Origin: Solirubrobacteraceae bacterium
Lineage (GTDB): Bacteria; Actinomycetota; Thermoleophilia; Solirubrobacterales; Solirubrobacteraceae
Direction: 5' to 3'
NCBI GenBank assembly: GCA_030043235.1
Contig: JASHYF010000023.1
Location: 1-5,871 of the forward strand
Length of the DNA stretch: 5,871 bases
Positions 1 to 5,871 of this stretch are shown one piece after another (position 1 is the stretch's first letter; the number at the start of each line of letters is the position of its first letter). The position numbers were made by a program, and so were the translations under genes. The notes below the pieces were generated by a model, which saw only the letters and a list, made by a program, of their open reading frames with translations, was not told the origin of the DNA and searched no databases.

Positions 1-1263
1 GCGGTCTCGCCGCCGCCACGGCGCCTGATCGACCGCGTCGATGAGCTGCTCGCGCTGCGCGCGGGCGCGAGCGAGCGCTACTTCGCCGCGCTCGCCGATC
101 CGCTCGCACGCCTATGCCACCGCGCCGCCGAGCGTTTCGCGGGCGGCGGGCGCCTGCTCGCGATCGCGCACACGCCCCGGGCGCGCGCGGATGCCCGCCA
201 CGTGGCGGTCGAGTTCGTCCATCCGGTGATCGTCGGCAAGCGGGCGCTGCCCTCGCTGGCGCTCACCGGCGACGGTGAGGCCCTGCGCGAGCGGGTGGAG
301 CTGATGGCCGAGCCGCAGGATGTCGCGATCGCGTTCGGGAGCGAGCGCGCAACCGTGACGGCGCTCGCCGCGGCCCGTCGGCGCGGCTGCCTGACGGTCG
401 CCTTCGAGGACGTCGAGGCGGAGTGGACGCTCACGCCCGCGGCGGGCGATCCGTTCGTCCGCCAGGAGCTCACCGAGACCGCCTACCACATCCTGTGGGA
501 GCTCGTTCACGTCTTCTTCGAGCATCGCGGCCTGCTGGGCGGACGCGCCGGCGCTCCGGCGCGCGACGTGGGCGCGGCGAGCTTCCTCTACCCCTTCCTC
601 ACGGACGGCGAGCAGGAGGAGGGGCGCGTGCTCGCCGACGTGCGCCGCTCGATCGCGCTGAAGGCGCGGGAGACCGCGGCGCTGCGCGAGCAGACGCTCG
701 GCGAGGGCGCTCACACGCTCGCGGCGGCGGCGGTCCTGCTGCGCGAGCGACTCGACGCCGGCGCCACGCTGTTCGTCCTCGGCAACGGCGGCTCGGCGAC
801 GGATGCGATGGACACGGTCGCCGCCTTCGGCGAGCCGGCCGGCGAGTGGCCGGCGCGACGCGCGATCGACCTCACCGAGGACCCGGCGATCCTGACGGCG
901 ATCGCGAACGACATCGGCGTGGAGGCGATCTTCACCCGCCAGCTGATCGCTCACGGCCGCGCGGGCGACGTGCTGCTCGCGTTCTCCACCAGCGGCGGGT
1001 CCGCCAACGTGATCGAGGCCCTCGCGCGGGCGCGCGCCCTCGGCCTGGCGACGATCGCGATGGCCGGCTACGACGGCGGCGCGATCGCGAGGGAAGCCCT
1101 CGCCGACCACGTGCTGGTCACACGCTCGCAGCACATCCCGCGCATTCAGGAGGCGCAGGCGAGCGCCGCCCACGTGCTGCGCGAGCTGGTGGAGCTCGCC
1201 GAGACCGCGCAGGGCGCTGCGCGCGAGACGGGGGCCGGTCGGGCGAGGAGGGGCGAGCGATGA
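1..1263 (+). CDS. Two-domain SIS protein, GmhA-like, hydrogenase-locus associated (5' end outside window)
   Basis: The frame is open from base 1 with no start codon before GTG 202. The residues before 202 read naturally into the rest (for example DARHVAVEFVHPVIVGKRAL), so the gene begins left of the window and 420 residues are visible. Visible residues ~35-165 form an N-terminal SIS-like half. Residues ~195-400 form a C-terminal half closely like D-sedoheptulose-7-phosphate isomerase GmhA: GNGGSATDAM (from 261), ANDIG, FSTSGGSANVIEAL and RIQEAQASAAH. Aligned by eye to E. coli GmhA, Gln172 and His180 are kept (Q383, H391 here), but His61 becomes Asp (271) and Glu65 becomes Ala (275). These four residues hold the metal or act in catalysis in GmhA, so ordinary isomerase activity is doubtful. 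The tail after ~402 is Arg/Gly/Ala-rich and probably disordered. The stop overlaps the hypF start, which implies co-translation and a role linked to hydrogenase maturation; the actual substrate is unknown. Confidence 0.85.
   Translation, partial: AVSPPPRRLIDRVDELLALRAGASERYFAALADPLARLCHRAAERFAGGGRLLAIAHTPRARADARHVAVEFVHPVIVGKRALPSLALTGDGEALRERVELMAEPQDVAIAFGSERATVTALAAARRRGCLTVAFEDVEAEWTLTPAAGDPFVRQELTETAYHILWELVHVFFEHRGLLGGRAGAPARDVGAASFLYPFLTDGEQEEGRVLADVRRSIALKARETAALREQTLGEGAHTLAAAAVLLRERLDAGATLFVLGNGGSATDAMDTVAAFGEPAGEWPARRAIDLTEDPAILTAIANDIGVEAIFTRQLIAHGRAGDVLLAFSTSGGSANVIEALARARALGLATIAMAGYDGGAIAREALADHVLVTRSQHIPRIQEAQASAAHVLRELVELAETAQGAARETGAGRARRGER
1246..1251 (+). promoter_or_regulatory. 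Ribosome binding site of hypF
   Basis: A perfect AGGAGG lies inside the end of the SIS gene, 8 bases before the ATG at 1260. Three ATG codons follow in a row (1260, 1263, 1266). The spacing favours 1260, which overlaps the upstream TGA as ATGA; 1263 is also possible. Confidence 0.75.
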
Positions 1264-3770
1264 TGATGATCGCGCGCACTCGCGTGCGCGCACGTGTGGA
1301 TGGCGTGGTGCAGGGAGTGGGCTTTCGTCCGTTCGTTCACCGGCTCGCCCGCGAACACGAGCTGTCGGGTTGGGTGCGCAACGACGAGCGCGGAGTGCTG
1401 CTGGAGGCCGAGGGCGAGGCGGCCGCGCTCGAGCGCTTCCTCGCGCAGCTCGCCGATCGCCCGCCGCCGCTGGCGGCGGTGGAGCGGGTGCGCGCCGAGT
1501 CGCTGCGGGCGACAGGAGAGAGCGGCTTTCGGATTCTCCAGAGCGCTCGCGCCCACGATCCCGCCGCGCCCGAGGCCGCCGCGCTTGAACCCGGCGCGCC
1601 TGAACTCGCCGCGCTCGAACGTGGCGCGCTCGAACCCGGCGCGCTCATCGCGCCGGACGTCGCGCCGTGCGGCGACTGCCTGGCAGAGCTGATGGACCCG
1701 CTCGATCGTCGCCACCGCTACCCGTTCATCAACTGCACGAACTGCGGCCCGCGCTTCACGATCATCCGCGGCGTGCCCTACGACCGGCCGCTGACGACGA
1801 TGGCCGCGTTCGAGATGTGCGCGGCCTGCCGCGCGGAGTATGAGGATCCGGCGAGCCGGCGCTTTCACGCACAGCCGAACGCGTGTCCGGCATGCGGGCC
1901 CTCGGCGCGCCTGATCGACCGGGCGGGAAGGACGGTGACAGCCAGACAAGCGGCTGGCGTGGATGCCGTGGCGGGCGGAGCGGTCGCCGGCGTGGACGCT
2001 GTGGCGGCGGCGGCCGCGGCGCTCCTTGCAGGGCAGATCGTCGCGGTCAAGGGAGTCGGCGGCTACCACCTGGCGTGCCGCGCGGATGACGAGCGCGCGG
2101 TCGCCGAGCTGCGCCGGCGCAAGCGCCGCGAGGAGAAGCCGTTCGCGCTGATGGCCCTGGACGTCGAGACCCTGGGCGGGCTCGTGCGACTCGCCGCCGC
2201 CGGGCGGGAGCTCCTCAGCGCGCGCGAGCGGCCGATCGTGCTCGCCCCGCGCCTTCCCGGGGCCCGCGTCGCCGCGTCGGTCGCGCCGGGCTTGCGGGAG
2301 CTGGGCGTGATGCTGCCCTCGACGCCGCTGCACCACCTGCTGCTCGCGGACGTGGGAGTGGCGCTGCGGGGGGCGGCGCTGGTCATGACCAGCGGCAACG
2401 TGAGCGACGAGCCGATCGCGTTCGACGACGAGGACGCGCTCGCGCGGCTCGGCTCGATCGCGGACGCGTTGCTCGTGCACGACCGTCCGATCCACGCCCG
2501 CGCGGATGACTCCGTTGTGCGCTCGCTGCGCACGGGTGGGTCGAGCGCGAGCGTGCCGGGCGCCGGCGCGGCGCGGCGGCTGATGCTCAGGCGCTCGCGC
2601 GGATACGCGCCGCGGAGCCTTGCGCTGCCGCTGAGCGCGCCGCCGCTGCTCGCGTGCGGCGCGGAGCTGAAGAGCAGCTTCTGCCTGGCCAAGGGCACGC
2701 GCGCGTGGGTCGGGCCGCACGTCGGGGATTTGAAGAACTGGCAGGCACTGCGCTCGTTCGGGGAGGGCATCGCGCACTTCGAAGCGCTGTTCGCGGTCGA
2801 GCCGCAGGTTGTGGCGCACGATCTGCACCCGGACTACCTCTCGACCGCCCACGCGCTGGCGCGCGAGGACGTGGAGCTGGTGGGAGTTCAGCACCACCAC
2901 GCGCACTTCGCCGCCGTCCTGGCGGAGCACGGCGAGGCGGGGCCGGCGATCGGCGCGATCTACGACGGGGCGGGCCTCGGAGCGGACGGAACGGTCTGGG
3001 GAGGCGAGCTGCTGGCGGGCGATGTGCGGCGGGTGGAGCGCCTCGGGCACCTGCAGCCGGTGCGGCTCCCCGGCGGGGATGCGGCGGTGCGCGAGCCGTG
3101 GCGGATGGCATGCGCATGGCTCCTCGCCGCGTTCGACGGCGCCGCGCCGCTGCCGGCGAGGCTCGCCGCTCGCATCGACGCGCGGCGCTGGGAGCAGGTC
3201 GCGGAGATGGCCCGGCGCGGGATCGGCTCGCCGGTGACGACGAGCGTGGGGCGCCTTTTCGATGCGGTGGCGGTGCTGTGTGGCATCCGCACGAGCGTCC
3301 GCGAGGAGGGCCGGGCGGCGGCGGAGCTCGAAGCGGCCGCGGCGCCGGCTGAGCAGGGCGCCTACTCCCTTGCGGTGGTCGAGACGGACGGGGCCGATGC
3401 GACCGACGCGGTGCGACTCGATGCGCGCGAGACGGTGCGGGCGATCGTGGCAGACCTCGACGCCGGCGCCTCCCGGGCGCTGGTGAGCGCACGCTTCCAC
3501 AACGCCCTGGCCGACGCGACCATCCACGCGCTGATGCTCCTGGCGCAGCGAGAAGGCGTGCGCACGGCGGTGCTCTCCGGCGGGGTCTTCCAAAACCGCC
3601 TGCTGCTGGAGCGCTGCGCGGCCGGGCTCCGCCAGAGCGGCCTGCGCGTGCTGATCCCGCACGATCTGCCCCCGAACGACGGCGCGATCTCCTATGGCCA
3701 GGCGGCGGTCGCCGCGGCAAAGCTCGCCAGCCGCACGGGCGCGGGCGCGGAGGAGCGCAGCTGGCTCTGA
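1260..3770 (+). CDS. hypF: Carbamoyltransferase HypF, [NiFe]-hydrogenase maturation
   Basis: HypF uses carbamoyl phosphate and ATP to make carbamoyl-adenylate and passes the carbamoyl group to the C-terminal Cys of HypE, the source of the cyanide ligands of the NiFe centre; it acts in the cytoplasm. From ATG 1260 the protein has 836 residues, somewhat longer than the usual ~750-800. The acylphosphatase domain (~8-95) has VDGVVQGVGFRPFV with catalytic Arg23 and Asn41. Zinc fingers follow with Cys137/140, 159/162, 187/190 and 209/212, exactly CX2CX18CX2CX24CX2CX18CX2C. The YrdC-like domain (~245-430) has KGVGGYHL (264-271), TSGN (Asn380) and HARADDSVVR (from 412). The Kae1-like domain (~441-830) has metal-ligand candidates HHHAH (545-549) and YDG (Asp569), then SGGVFQNR (from 773) and PNDG (Asp807). 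All key residues are present, so the protein looks functional. Extra length comes from two repeat-built linkers. The frame stays open upstream of 1260, but that part is only a shadow of the SIS gene. Confidence 0.97.
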   Translation: MMMIARTRVRARVDGVVQGVGFRPFVHRLAREHELSGWVRNDERGVLLEAEGEAAALERFLAQLADRPPPLAAVERVRAESLRATGESGFRILQSARAHDPAAPEAAALEPGAPELAALERGALEPGALIAPDVAPCGDCLAELMDPLDRRHRYPFINCTNCGPRFTIIRGVPYDRPLTTMAAFEMCAACRAEYEDPASRRFHAQPNACPACGPSARLIDRAGRTVTARQAAGVDAVAGGAVAGVDAVAAAAAALLAGQIVAVKGVGGYHLACRADDERAVAELRRRKRREEKPFALMALDVETLGGLVRLAAAGRELLSARERPIVLAPRLPGARVAASVAPGLRELGVMLPSTPLHHLLLADVGVALRGAALVMTSGNVSDEPIAFDDEDALARLGSIADALLVHDRPIHARADDSVVRSLRTGGSSASVPGAGAARRLMLRRSRGYAPRSLALPLSAPPLLACGAELKSSFCLAKGTRAWVGPHVGDLKNWQALRSFGEGIAHFEALFAVEPQVVAHDLHPDYLSTAHALAREDVELVGVQHHHAHFAAVLAEHGEAGPAIGAIYDGAGLGADGTVWGGELLAGDVRRVERLGHLQPVRLPGGDAAVREPWRMACAWLLAAFDGAAPLPARLAARIDARRWEQVAEMARRGIGSPVTTSVGRLFDAVAVLCGIRTSVREEGRAAAELEAAAAPAEQGAYSLAVVETDGADATDAVRLDARETVRAIVADLDAGASRALVSARFHNALADATIHALMLLAQREGVRTAVLSGGVFQNRLLLERCAAGLRQSGLRVLIPHDLPPNDGAISYGQAAVAAAKLASRTGAGAEERSWL
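1566..1640 (+). repeat. Five tandem 15-bp units within hypF
   Basis: Five consecutive 15-base units start at 1566, 1581, 1596, 1611 and 1626. They are all variants of GCGCTCGAACCCGGC and encode pentapeptides APEAA, ALEPG, APELA, ALERG and ALEPG. The array remains in frame and lies between the acylphosphatase domain and the first zinc-finger cysteines, so it lengthens an interdomain linker without interrupting a known domain. A partial sixth unit (GCGCTCATC...) starts at 1641. Confidence 0.85.
1953..2006 (+). repeat. Imperfect 21-bp direct repeat within hypF
   Basis: Bases 1953-1973 and 1986-2006 both encode AGVDAVA, at a 33-base offset, with silent changes only (GCT/GCC, GAT/GAC, GCC/GCT). 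They form an Ala/Gly/Val-rich linker between the zinc fingers and the YrdC-like domain. Like the 15-bp array this is an in-frame linker expansion; synonymous differences suggest it is not very recent. Confidence 0.7.
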
Positions 3771-3981
3771 CGTCGGCCAGCGTCCAACGACGGCCCCGCA
3801 TACGCGCATTCTGGGCCTCTCTCGACGGCGGGCAGCGGGGCGAACGCTGTGCTTGAGGCGTTGGTCGTCGGTGGCGTGCACGTTCTGGCGGCCCTGGACC
3901 GGAAGAATCGCGCGAGCGTCCGGCGTCGCGACGTTTTCTCGTGTTATATGGCGTTCAGGCGCTCTTAGTGTGTGTCAATCA
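3771..3981. other. Intergenic region after hypF: junction between high-GC locus and lower-GC insert
   Basis: I see no convincing gene here. The stretch just after the hypF stop is still very GC-rich, while from about 3934 the sequence becomes visibly richer in A and T. The frame of hypF stays open after its stop to a TAG at 3966, but its third-position bias is only moderate and the encoded peptide is not recognisable. A short palindrome, CGTCGCGACG (3924-3933), followed by TTTT, might act as a weak terminator, although its stem is only 3 bp if a four-base loop is allowed. Confidence 0.5.
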
Positions 3982-3990
3982 TGATATAGT
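3982..3990 (+). promoter_or_regulatory. Predicted extended -10 promoter of the ATPase gene
   Basis: TGATATAGT matches the extended -10 consensus TGnTATAAT with a single mismatch, in one of the few AT-rich patches of the window. No good -35 hexamer lies 16-18 bases upstream, which an extended -10 can tolerate. Counting about 7 bases downstream puts the transcription start at about 3997, on an ATG. The gene is thus probably expressed independently of hypF. Confidence 0.4.
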
Positions 3991-3996
3991 CTGCGA

Positions 3997-4041
3997 ATGA
4001 TGTCCCTCAGTACACGCAAGAGTCGCGCGTGTCGTCGCTGA
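3997..4041 (+). CDS. Possible 14-residue leader ORF overlapping the ATPase start
   Basis: ATG ATG at 3997 opens a frame encoding MMSLSTRKSRACRR, ending at TGA 4039-4041, inside the ATPase gene whose GTG start is at 4029. The first ATG coincides with the transcription start predicted from the extended -10 element, so it could be translated from a leaderless mRNA, which is common in actinobacteria. It may be a leader peptide that couples translation to the ATPase, or the true ATPase N-terminus put out of frame by a sequencing error or indel, or chance. The peptide itself is not recognisable; no homology supports it. Confidence 0.22.
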   Translation: MMSLSTRKSRACRR

Positions 4042-5231
4042 CGCTGAACGAGCGGCGAAACCGCCTCAACACGTCATTCACGCCGTACAAAGCCATATAT
4101 CTCCCCGAGTGGTTCGCCGGCCGCACCAAGTTGCGCGATCGAGCATGGGACGCCGTCAATAGCTCGGGCCGACATATCGTGATCTTCGGCGATCGAGGAA
4201 CCGGCAAGACCTCCTTGGCGCGGGTTCTGGCCGTCGAGGTCCAGGAACCAAAGAGCCCAACCGGCCGACGGTCGATCGTGGTCTCGTGCAGCTCGAACGA
4301 CGATTTCAGCTCGATTTGGCGCAAGGTCTTCCAAGAGATCCAGGTCACTCAGCGGCAAATCGGCTTCATGCAAGATGCGACCGCGCCGGTAGTTGGTCGC
4401 GTCGAGGTCGGCGAGGATGGAATTGAAAACCCTGGCGATGTGCGGCTCTTGGTTCGTTCGCTCCCGAACCCCGCGATCATCTTTATCGATGAGTTTGATC
4501 GCGTCCCCGTGAATGGTGCGCATCGGCTGATGGCCGACACGATCAAGTTGTTCTCGGACACGGGCGTCGATTCGACGATCGTCATCGTGGGGGTGGCCGA
4601 CTCCATAGCTGATCTCATTGCCGGCCATGAATCGATCGCGCGGAATATCGCGCAGATCCAACTGCTGCCGATGGAGCTGGCTGAGCTGAGCCTGATTGTG
4701 CGGCAGGGTTACAAGTACGCGGAACTTGGCTCCGACCGGGGCCTCGACGGGAAGATCGCCGAACTGTCGCAAGGCTATCCGGCCTACACGCACCTTCTCG
4801 GGTTGTGGGCCGGGCGGCGCACGCTCGACGGGAACCGGACGACGGTCACATACGGGGATCTAGATGGCGCAATCGGGGACGCTCTTGAGAACGCGGCTGG
4901 GAACTTGCAGCAGGAGTATGAGCGAGCCGTTGCCTCGGTCCGGAAGGACAATCTCTTTCGTGAGGTTCTGCTGGGCTGTGCACTTGCGGAGAAGGACTCG
5001 CTTGGACGCTTCGCAGCAGTCAATGTCCGCGAACCCCTACACCGGATCACGGGCAAGGATTATGAAACGGGGGCATTTCAGAGCCACCTAGCCAAGTTTG
5101 CGGAGAAGCAGAGGGGGCCGGTGTTGAAGCAGACGGGGACAAGACGAAACTACCGATGGCAGTTTCTCAATCCACAACTCATACCGTATGTTCGCCTCAA
5201 CGGCATTCAGACGGGCCTCATTGATCGCTAG
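4029..5231 (+). CDS. ORC/Cdc6-like AAA+ ATPase with C-terminal winged-helix region
   Basis: This 400-residue protein has an N-terminal lead-in ending WFAGR (28-32), a Walker A motif GDRGTGKTS (54-62, Lys60) and a Walker B motif IIFIDEFD (150-157, Asp154-Glu155). A sensor-1-like strand IVIVGVAD (184-191) follows, then an arginine-finger candidate in SIARNI (Arg205) and a helical lid with GYPAYTHLLGLWAG. Residues ~300-395 look like a winged helix. The layout resembles bacterial ORC/Cdc6-type ATP-binding proteins of about 400 residues; I cannot assign a process. GTG 4029 is the only start between the in-frame TAG at 3987 and the conserved region, with a weak AAGAG at 4018-4022. G+C is about 55-60% in sampled lines against about 75-78% in hypF, and Ile codons ATA occur (for example I23, I193) that hypF never uses. 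It therefore looks acquired by transfer. No transmembrane segment or signal peptide is evident, so it is probably cytoplasmic. Confidence 0.88.
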   Translation: MSSLTLNERRNRLNTSFTPYKAIYLPEWFAGRTKLRDRAWDAVNSSGRHIVIFGDRGTGKTSLARVLAVEVQEPKSPTGRRSIVVSCSSNDDFSSIWRKVFQEIQVTQRQIGFMQDATAPVVGRVEVGEDGIENPGDVRLLVRSLPNPAIIFIDEFDRVPVNGAHRLMADTIKLFSDTGVDSTIVIVGVADSIADLIAGHESIARNIAQIQLLPMELAELSLIVRQGYKYAELGSDRGLDGKIAELSQGYPAYTHLLGLWAGRRTLDGNRTTVTYGDLDGAIGDALENAAGNLQQEYERAVASVRKDNLFREVLLGCALAEKDSLGRFAAVNVREPLHRITGKDYETGAFQSHLAKFAEKQRGPVLKQTGTRRNYRWQFLNPQLIPYVRLNGIQTGLIDR

Positions 5232-5246
5232 CCCTTCTGTTCGGTG

Positions 5247-5315
5247 CGGCGCTTCGGGCGGATCGAGGAGCACTGGAAGCTGGCCGACGGCGGGCGCGTA
5301 CCCTTCGGCTATCGC
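5247..5315 (+). pseudogene. Short coding remnant, possibly of a serine recombinase
   Basis: After the ATPase stop the same frame stays open and 21 of 23 codons here end in G or C, a bias unlike the ATPase gene and like real genes of the flanking locus. The peptide contains RIEEHWKLADGGRVPFGYR. The GGRVPFGYR part resembles the (V)P(Y/F)GYR stretch following the catalytic domain of many serine recombinases, but this is a short match from memory. There is no start codon with a ribosome site and the frame then runs antisense to the protease gene, so it cannot be a complete gene. Chance is a real alternative. The whole 84-base gap between the convergent stops has no other clear content. Confidence 0.2.
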
Positions 5316-5816
5316 TCAGCCGGCCGCCAGCGCACGCGCCTCACCTAGCACCGCCTCCGCCAGCTCGCCAATGACTGCCTGAACCTCCGGCGAGAGCCCT
5401 TCGCCGGCGTCGAAGCGAGCGCCCTCGATGCCGTAGACGACGACGCGCGTAGGCATGCGGCCCAGCTCGCGGGCCAGCTCGATCGCCTCCCCTACGCCGA
5501 CGGCGTGCGTGGAGGCGGAGCTTCGCAGCTGCGCGGGGATCGGATCGGCTGACGCGTCCAGACGCCGAACGGTGCCCGGTCGCGCACCGGAGCGGGTCGT
5601 GTCGACGAGCACGGCCGCACGGGCGCCCTGCCAGCGCTCGAGCAGCCCGAGCGGCTCGCCTTCGTGCTCGAGCACGACGATCTTGGCGGAGTCTGCCAGC
5701 GTTCGCGCGCGGCGCGCGACACCACGCACCACCTCCAGGCCCGCCGCGTCGTCGTGGCGCAGCGAGTTGCCCACGCCGATCACGACCACGCTCGCGTCGT
5801 CCCTCGTCTCAGCCAC
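5316..5816 (-). CDS. Hydrogenase maturation protease (HyaD/HybD/HycI family)
   Basis: This nickel-dependent endopeptidase removes the C-terminal tail of the hydrogenase large subunit once nickel is in place, in the cytoplasm. The 166-residue protein is of normal family size. It starts with the hallmark VVVIGVGNSLRHDDAAG (10-26). Nickel-recognition residues corresponding to HybD Glu16, Asp62 and His93 appear as Asp23, Asp72 (VLVDTTRSG) and His104 (STHAVG). Later VVVYGIEG (~125-132) and GLSPEV are also typical of the family. The start is GTG at 5816: the frame upstream is closed by a stop at 5834-5832 with no other start. It overlaps the large-subunit stop by 8 bases (GTGGCTGA) and has no clear ribosome site, so translation is probably coupled to the large subunit. 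That overlap makes the large subunit its likely specific substrate. Confidence 0.95.
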   Translation of the reverse strand: MAETRDDASVVVIGVGNSLRHDDAAGLEVVRGVARRARTLADSAKIVVLEHEGEPLGLLERWQGARAAVLVDTTRSGARPGTVRRLDASADPIPAQLRSSASTHAVGVGEAIELARELGRMPTRVVVYGIEGARFDAGEGLSPEVQAVIGELAEAVLGEARALAAG

Positions 5817-5871
5817 GATCGACGGTGAGCGTCAAGAAGTGCGTGGCACAGGAGATGCAGGGGTCGTGGTT
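5809..5871 (-). CDS. [NiFe]-hydrogenase large subunit, C-terminal end (5' part outside window)
   Basis: Twenty codons are visible, reading NHDPCISCATH then FLTLTVDRG and TGA (5811-5809). DPCxxCxxH is the C-terminal motif whose two cysteines bind the NiFe centre, one of them bridging Ni and Fe. Maturation proteases cut after the His, so the nine residues FLTLTVDRG would be removed. The SCATH form is, as I recall it, commoner in cytoplasmic group 3 (NAD(P)- or F420-linked) enzymes than in membrane-bound group 1 uptake enzymes, which tend to have C-x-VH; with only 20 residues the subgroup stays tentative. The rest of the gene, and any small subunit, lies right of the window on the - strand. Confidence 0.93.
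   Translation of the reverse strand, partial: NHDPCISCATHFLTLTVDRG

Noticed and set aside
423..1259. Upstream in-frame extension of hypF
   Set aside because: The extension is Arg/Gly-rich shadow sequence over the SIS gene. The perfect ribosome site and ATG at 1260, just before the acylphosphatase domain, fix the true start.
1146..3881. A 911-codon open frame on the - strand, antisense to hypF
   Set aside because: It mirrors the strongly biased codons of hypF, is Arg/Ala-rich without recognisable motifs, and such antisense frames are normal at this G+C.
3943..3978. A - strand promoter with TTGACA (3978-3973) and TATAAC (3948-3943)
   Set aside because: The spacer is 24 bases, far from the usual 16-18, and no gene lies downstream on that strand.
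3694..3984. A 96-codon + strand frame spanning the end of hypF and the following gap
   Set aside because: It overlaps hypF out of frame, is Arg-rich and has no ribosome site or recognisable motif.
3823..5295. An 11-base direct repeat CGACGGCGGGC at 3823-3833 and 5285-5295, flanking the ATPase region
   Set aside because: It could be a target duplication or attachment core, but it is short, made of very common local triplets, and its ends do not match the composition boundary.
5306..5322. Hairpin CGGCT/AGCCG around the protease stop codon as a terminator
   Set aside because: The stem is only 5 bp with a 7-base loop and no T-run on either side.

Overview
The window is about 75% G+C over most of its length, with Ala/Arg-rich proteins, almost exclusive G/C third codon positions and tightly overlapping genes. 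This suggests a high-GC bacterium, probably an actinobacterium; that is an inference from composition and gene style, not from a marker gene. It covers part of a [NiFe]-hydrogenase locus.

Left part (1-3770, + strand): the 3' portion of a gene for a two-domain SIS (sugar-isomerase fold) protein runs in from the left edge. It overlaps by 4 bp (ATGA) a complete hypF, the carbamoyltransferase that starts synthesis of the CN ligands of the NiFe(CN)2CO centre. HypF has every expected domain and catalytic motif, plus a low-complexity linker made of 15-bp tandem repeats. The SIS protein resembles GmhA but has lost two of the four active-site positions that hold the metal in that enzyme.

Right part (5316-5871, - strand): the last 20 codons of a [NiFe]-hydrogenase large subunit, carrying the DPCxxCxxH motif and a short tail that is cleaved off, overlap by 8 bp the gene for a hydrogenase maturation endopeptidase. 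Both halves therefore serve one process: HypF builds the ligands for the metal centre that enters the large subunit, and the protease then trims the large-subunit C-terminus after His. The two operons converge.

Middle part (3771-5315): between the convergent operons lies a + strand gene of clearly different composition (about 55-60% G+C in the lines I counted, with ATA Ile codons absent from hypF). It encodes a 400-residue ORC/Cdc6-like AAA+ ATPase with a likely C-terminal winged helix. It seems to have its own extended -10 promoter, whose predicted start point falls on an ATG opening a 14-codon overlapping reading frame. A short stretch after its stop has strong high-GC codon bias and looks like a gene remnant, possibly of a serine recombinase. 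I read this middle part as a horizontally acquired insertion with no evident connection to hydrogenase; its function is unknown. I saw no tRNA, rRNA, CRISPR array or complete insertion sequence.
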